Shown piece after piece: positions 6,907 through 12,380 of a stretch of DNA of 12,380 nt. This DNA comes from Ignavibacteriaceae bacterium (GTDB taxonomy: Bacteria > Bacteroidota > Ignavibacteria > Ignavibacteriales > Ignavibacteriaceae). A program made the position numbers and the translations under genes. The DNA lies in the NCBI GenBank assembly GCA_022865965.1, contig JALHTS010000405.1, positions 1 to 12,380 on the forward strand. Direction: 5' to 3'. Each line of letters starts with the position of its first letter. Positions within the stretch are counted from its first letter, which is position 1. The notes beneath the pieces were generated by a model, which was given only the letters and a program-made list of their open reading frames with translations, made no database searches and was not told the origin of the DNA.

Positions 6907-7413
6907 TTAAGAAGCAAACAAATCTTTAGTTTGCATTTTTCTCTTGGCAGCCATTTTTCTTGCATCAATCTGTTTAATCAATGCATCCAAAGTTGCCTTT
7001 ACCTGATTATGTGGATTACTGGAACCAAGTGATTTAGTTAAAACGTCCTGTATACCAGCAGCTTCCAGAACAGCACGAACACCACCACCCGCGATCAATC
7101 CGGTACCCGGTGAAGCCGGTTTTAATAAAACTTTGCCTGCACCATATTTTCCTATTATCTGGTGGGCAACAGTGCCTTTAATAATAGAAACATTAACAAG
7201 ACTTTTCTTTGCATCATCAATACCTTTAGAAATGGCATCAGTTACTTCATTGGCTTTACCTAATCCAACACCAACAGTACCACTACCGTTACCAACAACA
7301 ACAATTGCATTAAAACTGAATCTGCGTCCACCCTTAACAACTTTAGCAACTCTGTTAATGTGAACAACTTTTTCTTTTAAACCTTCAGTTTCATTTGATT
7401 TAACAGCTTTCAA
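6907..7413 (-). CDS. rpsE: 30S ribosomal protein S5 (uS5), TTG start
   Basis: 30S protein at the mRNA entry site that affects decoding accuracy; its loop near the KGGR motif is the site of spectinomycin-resistance changes in the family. The double-stranded-RNA-binding-like S5 domain spans about 12-76, with [17 protein letters not shown] (25-41), [15 protein letters not shown] (43-57). The C-terminal domain has [20 protein letters not shown] (98-117) and SLGSSNPHN (128-136). The length of 168 matches the family (167). The start is TTG at 7411-7413 with GGAG 6 nt upstream; the resulting [11 protein letters not shown] extends only slightly beyond the conserved [11 protein letters not shown]. It is separated from rplR by a tRNA-Gln gene, so processing of that tRNA would give rpsE a new mRNA 5' end. 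Confidence 0.97.
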   Translation of the reverse strand: MKAVKSNETEGLKEKVVHINRVAKVVKGGRRFSFNAIVVVGNGSGTVGVGLGKANEVTDAISKGIDDAKKSLVNVSIIKGTVAHQIIGKYGAGKVLLKPASPGTGLIAGGGVRAVLEAAGIQDVLTKSLGSSNPHNQVKATLDALIKQIDARKMAAKRKMQTKDLFAS

Positions 7414-7419
7414 TTACAA

Positions 7420-7423
7420 CTCC
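7420..7423 (-). promoter_or_regulatory. Shine-Dalgarno supporting the TTG start of rpsE
   Basis: GGAG (within CGGAGT, minus strand) lies 6 nt before the TTG at 7413; no ATG competes nearby. Confidence 0.75.
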
Positions 7424-7454
7424 GACTAATCAATAAATTATAAAAATTATACTA

Positions 7455-7543
7455 CCGGCAAAAATTTGCTGCCGGGAGAGGACTCGAACCTCTACAGACG
7501 CCTCCAAAGGGCGTAGTCCTGCCATTAGACGACCCGGCAAAAA
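7455..7543. repeat. 10-bp direct repeat flanking the tRNA-Gln gene
   Basis: CCGGCAAAAA (plus strand) occurs at 7455-7464 and again at 7534-7543. The upstream (in transcription) copy covers the first six bases of the tRNA and four leader bases; the other copy begins 4 nt past the tRNA 3' end. The trailer copy therefore repeats the 5' acceptor strand and can pair with CCGGCA of the 3' acceptor strand (6 bp, 9-nt loop), competing with the cloverleaf. Confidence 0.8.
7469..7539 (-). tRNA. trnQ: tRNA-Gln (anticodon UUG)
   Basis: The minus strand folds into a full cloverleaf of 71 nt. The acceptor stem TGCCGGG/CCCGGCA has 7 bp. The D arm GTCT-AATGGCA-GGAC includes one G.T pair and carries GG for the D-loop. 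The anticodon stem ACGCC/GGCGT holds the loop CTTTGGA, so the anticodon is TTG, reading CAA. A 4-nt variable loop (CTGT) and the T arm AGAGG-TTCGAGT-CCTCT follow. The weak first pair U1-A72 and discriminator G73 are known glutamine identity elements, which supports the call. CCA is not encoded; the next bases are CAAA. It lies 20 nt after rplR and 55 nt before rpsE on the same strand, so it is presumably cut out of the operon transcript by RNase P and a 3' nuclease (inference). Confidence 0.96.
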
Positions 7544-7559
7544 CCAGAATTAACTAACA

Positions 7560-7922
7560 TTAAAACCTCAATCCCCCTTCTCTTGCACCATCGGCAATAG
7601 CCTGGATGCGTCCGTGGTATCTGTAACCGTTTCTATCGAAAACTACAGTAGTTATGTTTTTTTCGAGAGCTTTTTTTGCTAAGAGATTTCCGACAAGTTT
7701 TCCTTTAGCAATCTTTCCTTTTGTTTCTTTCAAACTATCAGAAAGTTCTTTGGAAAGAGATGAAGCCGATGCAACTGTTACTCCTGTTGTATCATCAATT
7801 ACCTGAGCATAAACATGATTTAAGCTTCGGTAAACTGTAAATCGTGGTTTATCAGGAGCACCAAAAATCTTTTTTCTGATCCTGGTTTTAGATCTTTCTC
7901 TGGGTTTTAATTTTCTACTCAT
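7560..7922 (-). CDS. rplR: 50S ribosomal protein L18 (uL18)
   Basis: Central-protuberance protein that binds 5S rRNA together with L5. The basic N terminus [15 protein letters not shown] (3-17), [18 protein letters not shown] (about 27-44), and [27 protein letters not shown] at the C-terminal end (split here as [13 protein letters not shown] and [11 protein letters not shown]) match L18; the length of 120 is usual (117). The ATG at 7922 has an upstream GGAG at rather long spacing. The next feature on the transcript is not rpsE, as normally seen, but a tRNA-Gln gene starting 20 nt after the stop. Confidence 0.97.
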   Translation of the reverse strand: MSRKLKPRERSKTRIRKKIFGAPDKPRFTVYRSLNHVYAQVIDDTTGVTVASASSLSKELSDSLKETKGKIAKGKLVGNLLAKKALEKNITTVVFDRNGYRYHGRIQAIADGAREGGLRF

Positions 7923-7947
7923 AACTTCTTTAATCTCCGACTAAAAA

Positions 7948-8487
7948 TTATTTACCGGCTGTCTTTCCAGCTTTACGAACAATCATTTCATCAGAATATT
8001 TTATTCCTTTACCTTTGTAAGGCTCAGGTTTTCTGATAGATCTGATTTTTGCAGCAATCTGACCAACAAGCTGCTTGTCAATTCCATTAATTATAATTTG
8101 GGTTGGTGTTGGAACCTGCAATTTTATATCCTGAGGAGGAACAAAGTATATTGGATGAGAATATCCTATATTCAGCAAAAGATTTGTTCCTTTTAATTCT
8201 GCTTTATAACCAACTCCAACAATATTTAATATTTTTGTATACTCTTCGGTAACACCCGTAATCATATTTTGAAGAATAGAACGGGTTAGTCCATGTAATG
8301 ATCTGTTTTCTTTCTGATCATCTGGTCGTTTCACCTTAATTATATTGCCTTCAATGTCAACAAATATATTCGGATGTACATCAAAAGCCAATTCACCTTT
8401 TGGGCCTTTTACCTTAAGCGAATTACCATTTTTTGAAACGGTTACGCCATTTGGAATTTCTATTTGTTTTTTACCAATTCTTGACAC
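7948..8487 (-). CDS. rplF: 50S ribosomal protein L6 (uL6), GTG start
   Basis: Large-subunit protein near the GTPase-associated centre and the sarcin-ricin loop, made of two repeated alpha/beta domains. MSRIGKKQIEIP (1-12) is the family start, LNIVGVGYKAELKG (about 87-100) marks the domain boundary, and IRSIRKPEPYKGKGIKYSDE (about 148-167) is the L6 signature. The length is 179 (177 in E. coli). The start codon is GTG (8485-8487), with GGAG 7 nt upstream. It lies 23 nt after rpsH and 25 nt before rplR. Confidence 0.97.
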   Translation of the reverse strand: MSRIGKKQIEIPNGVTVSKNGNSLKVKGPKGELAFDVHPNIFVDIEGNIIKVKRPDDQKENRSLHGLTRSILQNMITGVTEEYTKILNIVGVGYKAELKGTNLLLNIGYSHPIYFVPPQDIKLQVPTPTQIIINGIDKQLVGQIAAKIRSIRKPEPYKGKGIKYSDEMIVRKAGKTAGK

Positions 8488-8510
8488 TTTATTTCTCCAT
8501 CAAAAAAAAA

Positions 8511-8906
8511 TTACCAGATGAAACAAATAATTTCACCACCAACTGACTGCTTACGAGCTTCTTTATCTGTAAGCAAACCTTTTGATGTGGAAATAACTGC
8601 AGTTCCTAATCCATTCAATACTCTTGGAAGCTCGTCTTTACCTTTATAAATTCTTAAACCTGGTTTACTAATTCTTCTCAATCCGCTTATTGCAGGAGTT
8701 CCCTGACTATACTTTAAATGAATTCTTATAGTATTCTGTTTATTATCTTCAACCATGGCAAAATCGTGAATGAAGTTTTCTTTCTTCAGAATTTCAGCGA
8801 GTTCTTTTTTAAGTCCCGAAGAAGGAATTTCGACACGCACTTTTTTTGCTTTAGAAGCGTTTCTAACTCTGGTTAAAAAATCTGAAATCGGGTCTGTTAC
8901 TGACAT
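8511..8906 (-). CDS. rpsH: 30S ribosomal protein S8 (uS8)
   Basis: Primary 16S rRNA-binding protein of the 30S platform region; in E. coli it also represses the spc operon by binding its m[20 protein letters not shown] (1-17) and the C-terminal signature [20 protein letters not shown] (about 106-125) followed by EIICFIW identify it; the length of 131 is standard. The ATG at 8906 has AAGGAG 8 nt upstream. It sits between rpsN and rplF as expected. I did not find evidence for or against an S8 target site in this transcript. Confidence 0.97.
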   Translation of the reverse strand: MSVTDPISDFLTRVRNASKAKKVRVEIPSSGLKKELAEILKKENFIHDFAMVEDNKQNTIRIHLKYSQGTPAISGLRRISKPGLRIYKGKDELPRVLNGLGTAVISTSKGLLTDKEARKQSVGGEIICFIW

Positions 8907-8919
8907 ATAGAATCTCCTT

Positions 8920-9189
8920 TTACCAACTTGATTTCTTTAATCCGGGAATTTCACCTTTGAGTGCCATTTCTCTTAGCACAAGTCTTGAAACACCGAATTT
9001 TCTATAATATGATCGTCCTCTACCGGTAAACATACATCTGTTTTTTAACCTAACCGGTATAGAATTTCTTGGCAGTTTTTGCAAAGCATCCCAATCACCT
9101 CTTTCCTTAATTTCTTCGCGAACCTTTTTATACTTTGCAACCAGTTTTCTTCTTTTTTCTTCTCTGGCTATAATACTCTTACGTGCCAT
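8920..9189 (-). CDS. rpsN: 30S ribosomal protein S14 (uS14), zinc-free form
   Basis: Head protein of the 30S subunit. The 89-residue sequence [20 protein letters not shown]... with [19 protein letters not shown] and [20 protein letters not shown] then GLKKSSW at the end belongs to the longer S14 family. Only one cysteine (C53) is present and the two CxxC knuckles of the short type are missing, so it is the C- form that needs no zinc. This contrasts with S4 and L36 in the same operon, which keep their zinc ligands. The ATG at 9189 has TAGGAG 5 nt upstream, and that site overlaps the rplE stop codon, which suggests tight translational linkage. Confidence 0.97.
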   Translation of the reverse strand: MARKSIIAREEKRRKLVAKYKKVREEIKERGDWDALQKLPRNSIPVRLKNRCMFTGRGRSYYRKFGVSRLVLREMALKGEIPGLKKSSW

Positions 9190-9197
9190 TAAATCTC

Positions 9198-9872
9198 CTA
9201 TTCTCCTGTTTTAATTTCTTTTTTTCTGAAAGGGAATCCGAAAGACTTAAGTAATTCATAAGCTTCGCTATCAGTAGGAGCAGAAGTAACAAAAGTTATA
9301 TCCATTCCAAGTACCTTTGTAACTTTATCAACATTAATTTCCGGAAAAATTATCTGTTCTTTCATTCCCATAGTGTAGTTTCCTCTTCCGTCAAAAGATT
9401 TGTCTGATAAACCTCTGAAGTCTCTCACACGTGGAAGAGCAACATTTATAAAACGATCGAGGAATTCATACATTTTTTCTTTTCTCAGTGTAACTTTTGC
9501 GCCGATATTCATTCCTTCACGCAACTTGAAATTAGAAATAGCTTTTCTTGCTTTTCTAATATTTGCTTTCTGACCTGTAATAGTTTCAAGATCTTTAACC
9601 GCTTCATCAAGAATCTTAGAATCAGCAACTGCAGCACCAACACCCATATTAACAACAATCTTCTGAAGCTTAGGAACCTGCATTATGTTTTTATAGCTCA
9701 AAGATTTCATTAAACCGGGAACAATTTCTTTTCTGTAAACATCAAGTAATCTTGGTCTAATTTTTATTTCTTTTTCAGCTGAAACTTTTGCTTTTTCTTT
9801 TTCTTTAGCAGCTTTTTTTGGTTTCGCTGTTTCTTGTACTTTTGTTTTTTCTTTTGTTTTTTCTTTTGCCAT
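9198..9872 (-). CDS. rplE: 50S ribosomal protein L5 (uL5) with Lys/Glu-rich N-terminal extension
   Basis: Central-protuberance protein that binds 5S rRNA and contacts P-site tRNA. The family core begins near residue 40 ([16 protein letters not shown]) and includes [18 protein letters not shown] (62-79), the [21 protein letters not shown] block (begin about 99) and [18 protein letters not shown]. The core is of normal size, but residues 1-39 form an extra low-complexity segment of Lys, Glu and Ala (for example KEKTKEKTK), giving 224 residues against 179 in E. coli. No in-frame ATG, GTG or TTG occurs between codon 1 and Met55, so the extension appears to be real. The ATG at 9872 has a modest AAGG 12 nt upstream. 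It lies 31 nt after rplX and 8 nt before rpsN. Confidence 0.96.
   Translation of the reverse strand: MAKEKTKEKTKVQETAKPKKAAKEKEKAKVSAEKEIKIRPRLLDVYRKEIVPGLMKSLSYKNIMQVPKLQKIVVNMGVGAAVADSKILDEAVKDLETITGQKANIRKARKAISNFKLREGMNIGAKVTLRKEKMYEFLDRFINVALPRVRDFRGLSDKSFDGRGNYTMGMKEQIIFPEINVDKVTKVLGMDITFVTSAPTDSEAYELLKSFGFPFRKKEIKTGE
9844..9867. repeat. Tandem 12-bp repeat (two units) in the 5' end of rplE
   Basis: The plus strand reads GTTTTTTCTTTT twice in a row. On the coding strand it encodes a repeated Lys-Glu-Lys-Thr unit near the N terminus of L5. A 12-bp unit keeps frame, so slippage would change the length of the extension without breaking the gene (inference). Confidence 0.8.
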
Positions 9873-9903
9873 TTTATCTTAAAACCTTAACTAAGTTTTA
9901 TAA

Positions 9904-10230
9904 CTATGGAATCATTTCTCCGCTTACTTTGCTAACACGAACTATTTTCTTTTTACCGGTCTTATCATCTAAAATTATCTTTGATCCAATTCTTGTAGTT
10001 TCGTTTGTTTTAGGATCAAGAATCATAACATTAGAAGCATTAATTGGTGCTTCTTTTTCTATTATACCTCCCTGCGGATTTTTTTGTGAGGCTTTAGTAT
10101 GTCTTTTACGAAGGTTAATTCCTTCAATAATAATTTTAGATTTTTTTGGAAATACTTTAAGCACTTTTCCGGTTTTGCCTTTATCGTTTCCGGAAATGAC
10201 CATAACAGTATCGTTTTTTCTGATCTTCAT
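9904..10230 (-). CDS. rplX: 50S ribosomal protein L24 (uL24)
   Basis: Assembly-initiator protein of the 50S subunit, bound near the 5' end of 23S rRNA and the exit tunnel. A KOW motif lies at the N terminus ([20 protein letters not shown], about 5-24), followed by [11 protein letters not shown] (about 40-50) and [19 protein letters not shown] (about 55-73), all typical. The length of 108 is close to the family (104). The ATG at 10230 has AAGGA upstream that overlaps the rplN stop codon. It sits between rplN and rplE as expected. Confidence 0.97.
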   Translation of the reverse strand: MKIRKNDTVMVISGNDKGKTGKVLKVFPKKSKIIIEGINLRKRHTKASQKNPQGGIIEKEAPINASNVMILDPKTNETTRIGSKIILDDKTGKKKIVRVSKVSGEMIP

Positions 10231-10243
10231 TAAACTTGAATCC

Positions 10244-10612
10244 TTATATAACTTCTGGAGCTAAAGAAACTATTTTCATAAACTGTTTTTCTCTCAATTC
10301 TCTTGCAACCGGACCAAATATACGGGTACCCCTTGGTTCATTCTGAGGGTTGATTAAAACTGCTGCATTCTCATCGAATCTTATATATGAACCGTCTTTT
10401 CTTCTGACTTCTTTTTTTGTTCTGACAATAACAGCCCTGGATACTTCACCCTTCTTTACAGTGCCATTGGGTATAGCCGATTTTACGGAGACTACAATAA
10501 TATCACCAACAGATGCATATCTTCTGTTACTTCCACCAAGTACACGAATACATCGTACTTTTTTGGCGCCAGAATTATCTGCAACTACCAGGTTAGTTTC
10601 TTTTTGAACCAT
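10244..10612 (-). CDS. rplN: 50S ribosomal protein L14 (uL14)
   Basis: Large-subunit protein at the subunit interface that forms an inter-subunit bridge and is the binding surface for the silencing factor RsfS in the family. [20 protein letters not shown] (2-21) and the C-terminal [20 protein letters not shown] (about 79-98) then GPVARELR are near-invariant L14 sequence. The length is 122 (123 in E. coli). The ATG at 10612 has AAGGAG 9 nt upstream. It is the classical first gene of the spc block, but only 22 nt separate it from rpsQ and I see no promoter there, so it appears fused to the S10 block. Confidence 0.98.
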   Translation of the reverse strand: MVQKETNLVVADNSGAKKVRCIRVLGGSNRRYASVGDIIVVSVKSAIPNGTVKKGEVSRAVIVRTKKEVRRKDGSYIRFDENAAVLINPQNEPRGTRIFGPVARELREKQFMKIVSLAPEVI

Positions 10613-10634
10613 TTTTCAATTTCTCCTTATTGCT

Positions 10635-10892
10635 CTACTTGGCTTTTTCAACTATTTCAACTAAGCGCCATCTTTTTCTTTTACTGAGAGGTCTTGTTTC
10701 CATTATCTTAACTTTATCACCAATTCCGCATTCTCTTTTTTCATCGTGTGCCATCAACTCTGTTGTCTTCTTAAAATATTTTTTATAAATCGGATGAGGA
10801 ACTTTTCTCTCAATAGCTACAGAAATTGTCTTATCCATTTTATTGCTTACAACAACACCGGTTCTGGTTTTTCTTAAAGCACGCTGTTCCAT
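10635..10892 (-). CDS. rpsQ: 30S ribosomal protein S17 (uS17)
   Basis: Primary 16S rRNA-binding protein of the 30S body with an OB fold. [20 protein letters not shown] (10-29), [11 protein letters not shown] and the signature [20 protein letters not shown] (58-77) identify it. The length is 85 (84 in E. coli). The usual ECRPLS is ETRPLS here. The ATG at 10892 starts 2 nt after the rpmC stop; AAGGAG lies 13 nt upstream, inside rpmC, so the two genes are probably translationally coupled. Confidence 0.97.
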   Translation of the reverse strand: MEQRALRKTRTGVVVSNKMDKTISVAIERKVPHPIYKKYFKKTTELMAHDEKRECGIGDKVKIMETRPLSKRKRWRLVEIVEKAK

Positions 10893-10894
10893 AT

Positions 10895-11131
10895 TTACGA
10901 CTTTACTCCTTCTATATTAATTTTTCCGGCAGTCTGATCAGCCTGCATTTCTCTTTGCTTCAGAATCGTTTTCATTCTTGCAATATCTTTTCTTATAATA
11001 TTCAACTTTGTTGTATTTGTTAATTGTTTTAGCTGATGAGCAAAACGAAGATCAACAATGTTTTTCTCTTCCTCTGCAATTCTTTTAATCAACTCGTCGT
11101 TGTTCATTTCTTTAATTTCATAAATTTTCAT
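10895..11131 (-). CDS. rpmC: 50S ribosomal protein L29 (uL29)
   Basis: Small two-helix coiled-coil protein at the polypeptide exit, beside the docking site for trigger factor and [21 protein letters not shown], then [20 protein letters not shown] and [15 protein letters not shown] (48-62) form the family pattern. The protein is 78 residues, longer than the 63 of E. coli; the extra part is a polar C-terminal tail after residue 62. The ATG at 11131 has an AAGGG-like site upstream. It lies 17 nt after rplP and 2 nt before rpsQ. Confidence 0.96.
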   Translation of the reverse strand: MKIYEIKEMNNDELIKRIAEEEKNIVDLRFAHQLKQLTNTTKLNIIRKDIARMKTILKQREMQADQTAGKINIEGVKS

Positions 11132-11148
11132 TTTACTGCCCTTGACTG

Positions 11149-11565
11149 TTATTCGTAATCCGGTCTTGAAATAACTTTTGTTTTAATGGGAAGTTTGTGC
11201 GAGCACAATTTAAGTGCATCATTTGCAATTTCCCTTGAAACTCCGGAAACTTCAAACATAATTCTTCCGGGTTTTACAACGGCAACCCAAAACTCAGGTG
11301 CGCCTTTACCTTTACCCATTCTTGTTTCTAGAGGTTTTTTAGATACCGGTTTATCAGGAAATATTCTGATCCAGACCTTACCGTCTCTTTTCATTTTTCT
11401 GGATAATGCAACACGACAAGCTTCAATTTGTCTGCTGGTAATCCAGGCTGGTTCCATTGCTTTAAGCCCAAAGTCACCAAAAGAGACGGAACTGCCACGA
11501 TAAGCTTTACCTTTGCGTCTTCCTCTCTGTGATTTTCTGAACTTAACTCTTTTAGGCATTAACAT
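11149..11565 (-). CDS. rplP: 50S ribosomal protein L16 (uL16)
   Basis: Large-subunit protein next to the peptidyl transferase centre and A-site tRNA elbow. [19 protein letters not shown] (1-19), then [20 protein letters not shown] (29-48), [20 protein letters not shown] (82-101) and MFEVSGV are diagnostic. The length is 138 (136 in E. coli). Two ATG codons compete (codons 1 and 3); AGGAG lies 9 nt before the first, and homologues begin MLxPKR, so the first is chosen. A 94-nt non-coding spacer, the longest in the operon, separates it from rpsC. Confidence 0.97.
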   Translation of the reverse strand: MLMPKRVKFRKSQRGRRKGKAYRGSSVSFGDFGLKAMEPAWITSRQIEACRVALSRKMKRDGKVWIRIFPDKPVSKKPLETRMGKGKGAPEFWVAVVKPGRIMFEVSGVSREIANDALKLCSHKLPIKTKVISRPDYE

Positions 11566-11659
11566 ATTTCGAAACTCCTGTAAACTTTTTTATTAAAAGA
11601 CTGAAACTATAATTTTAATCTTATTTACTAATGTATTTGATTTCAATCTTTTAATCTTC
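11566..11659 (-). other. 94-nt non-coding spacer between rpsC and rplP
   Basis: In an operon whose spacers are mostly under 35 nt, this AT-rich spacer stands out. It holds the rplP Shine-Dalgarno (AGGAG) and two copies of AAGATTAAAA on the minus strand (11658-11649 and 11622-11613). I see no RNA gene, no ORF and no convincing terminator hairpin. Confidence 0.6.
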
Positions 11660-12301
11660 CTAATCAGTTACTCTTTTGCCTAAGATCTCTCCGCGGCAAA
11701 CCCAAACTTTTATTCCAATTGAGCCATAGATAGTTTCAGCACGACCTGTGGCATAATCAATATCTGCACGAATTGTATGAAGAGGAATTCTACCGTCTTT
11801 ATACTGCTCGGTTCTTGCCATCTCAGCGCCACCCAATCTGCCTGAGCACATAATTCTAATTCCTTCGGCACCCATTCTCATAGCAGCAGTAATAGCCATT
11901 TTCATTGCTCTTCTAAAGGAAATTCTTCCCTGCAACTGTTGTGCAATATTTTCAGCAACCAAGTAAGCATCTAATTCAGGTCTTTTGATTTCGGATATCT
12001 GAACTTTAACATCTTTTTCAGTTACTTTCTTTAATTCTTCTTCAAGCTGCGTAATTTCTTTTCCGCTTTTTCCAATAACAACACCCGGTCTTGATGTATG
12101 AATTGTAAGAGTAATATTCTTTGAAGTTCTGTCAATAACAATTCTTGAAATGCCGGCTTTTTTTAATCTGTTTCTAACATATTGACGAAGTTTATCATCT
12201 TCTTTTAGCTTAGAAGCATAAGATTTATTTTCATACCAGTTAGATTCCCAACCTCTTATTATTCCAACTCTAAAACCAATAGGATTAGTTTTCTGTCCCA
12301 A
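11660..12301 (-). CDS. rpsC: 30S ribosomal protein S3 (uS3), TTG start
   Basis: 30S head protein at the mRNA entry tunnel, with helicase-related contacts to incoming mRNA. It begins [13 protein letters not shown], the invariant S3 start. A type II KH domain is marked by [13 protein letters not shown] (71-83). The C-terminal domain includes [13 protein letters not shown] (153-165) and [20 protein letters not shown] (170-189). The length is 213 (233 in E. coli, which has a longer tail). The start is TTG at 12299-12301; AGGAGG lies 4 nt before it. An upstream in-frame ATT would be an even rarer start with less spacing, so TTG is preferred. It follows rplV by 14 nt. Confidence 0.97.
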   Translation of the reverse strand: MGQKTNPIGFRVGIIRGWESNWYENKSYASKLKEDDKLRQYVRNRLKKAGISRIVIDRTSKNITLTIHTSRPGVVIGKSGKEITQLEEELKKVTEKDVKVQISEIKRPELDAYLVAENIAQQLQGRISFRRAMKMAITAAMRMGAEGIRIMCSGRLGGAEMARTEQYKDGRIPLHTIRADIDYATGRAETIYGSIGIKVWVCRGEILGKRVTD

Positions 12302-12305
12302 AATA

Positions 12306-12311
12306 CCTCCT
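12306..12311 (-). promoter_or_regulatory. Shine-Dalgarno supporting the TTG start of rpsC
   Basis: A full AGGAGG lies on the minus strand in the 14-nt rplV-rpsC gap. The spacer to the TTG at 12301 is short (4 nt), but no other plausible start fits the conserved S3 N terminus. Confidence 0.8.
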
Positions 12312-12315
12312 GATA

Positions 12316-12380
12316 TTACGCTTTATTTGCTACAATAATTGTTAGATGACAAGATCTTTTTCTTATTCTATAAGCCCTAC
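12316..12380 (-). CDS. rplV: 50S ribosomal protein L22 (uL22), C-terminal end only
   Basis: The right window edge cuts this gene. The last 20 codons read [20 protein letters not shown] on the minus strand and end with TAA at 12318-12316. This matches the C-terminal strand of L22, where homologues show GRAxRIRKRTSHI followed by a hydrophobic run and a short basic end. L22 lines the nascent-chain exit tunnel. Its place directly upstream of rpsC is the standard S10-block order. The rest of the gene, and the operon promoter, lie beyond the window. Confidence 0.93.
   Translation of the reverse strand, partial: RAYRIRKRSCHLTIIVANKA

Noticed and set aside
7436..7464. Possible promoter for rpsE from two TATAAT-like boxes after the tRNA
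   Set aside because: No -35-like hexamer lies at 16-18 nt from either box; in such AT-rich sequence the boxes are expected by chance.
9818..10264. Plus-strand open frame of 148 codons opposite rplE/rplX
   Set aside because: It mirrors the coding strand of two certain ribosomal genes, is hydrophobic only because Lys/Glu codons read in reverse give Phe/Leu, and has no ribosome binding site context. The other plus-strand frames in the window are shadows of the same kind.
1..12380. CRISPR arrays, insertion sequences, phage or defence genes
   Set aside because: None seen. Apart from short spacers the whole window is core ribosomal-operon genes with consistent strand, order and composition.

Overview
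The window is one long ribosomal-protein operon lying entirely on the minus strand, so it is transcribed from the right edge (12380) to the left. It holds the end of the S10-type block, the whole spc-type block and the whole alpha-type block, followed by a ribosome-assembly GTPase gene. In transcription order: rplV (C-terminal end only), rpsC, rplP, rpmC, rpsQ, rplN, rplX, rplE, rpsN, rpsH, rplF, rplR, a tRNA-Gln(UUG) gene, rpsE, rpmD, rplO, secY, map, infA, rpmJ, rpsM, rpsK, rpsD, rpoA, rplQ, a strong terminator-like hairpin, and engB (ysxC/yihA). Two genes were found by direct reading because they are short: rpmJ (37 codons) and the 3' end of rplV. The tRNA was found by folding.

Organism: an AT-rich bacterium. 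I infer the Bacteroidota/Chlorobi/Ignavibacteria assemblage. The reasons are the look of RpoA, the tailed L17, the zinc-less S14 and a secY-map-infA junction without adk. Many genes carry clear Shine-Dalgarno sequences (AAGGAG, AGGAGG), which argues against typical Bacteroidia, where they are rare, and favours an Ignavibacteria/Chlorobi-like lineage. This placement rests on family impressions, not on a search.

Layout: spacers are mostly 2-33 nt and often hold little more than the next ribosome binding site; map and infA overlap by one base. Four places break this compactness: 94 nt between rpsC and rplP, the tRNA gene with its flanks between rplR and rpsE, 91 nt between rpsM and rpsK, and 62 nt with the hairpin between rplQ and engB. 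No stretch longer than 300 bases lacks a gene. The operon promoter lies outside the window, upstream of rplV.

The genes supply both ribosomal subunits, IF1, the RNA polymerase alpha subunit, the SecY channel, the methionine aminopeptidase that trims nascent chains, and a GTPase for 50S assembly. Most of this is ordinary core genome. The parts worth a second look are regulatory: a tRNA gene inside the spc block flanked by a 10-bp direct repeat that copies its own acceptor strand; a 13-bp GAAA-capped hairpin ending 7 nt before the engB start codon, one arm of which is duplicated over the rplQ stop codon; UUG start codons in four small-subunit genes; and lysine/glutamate-rich tails on L5 and L17.
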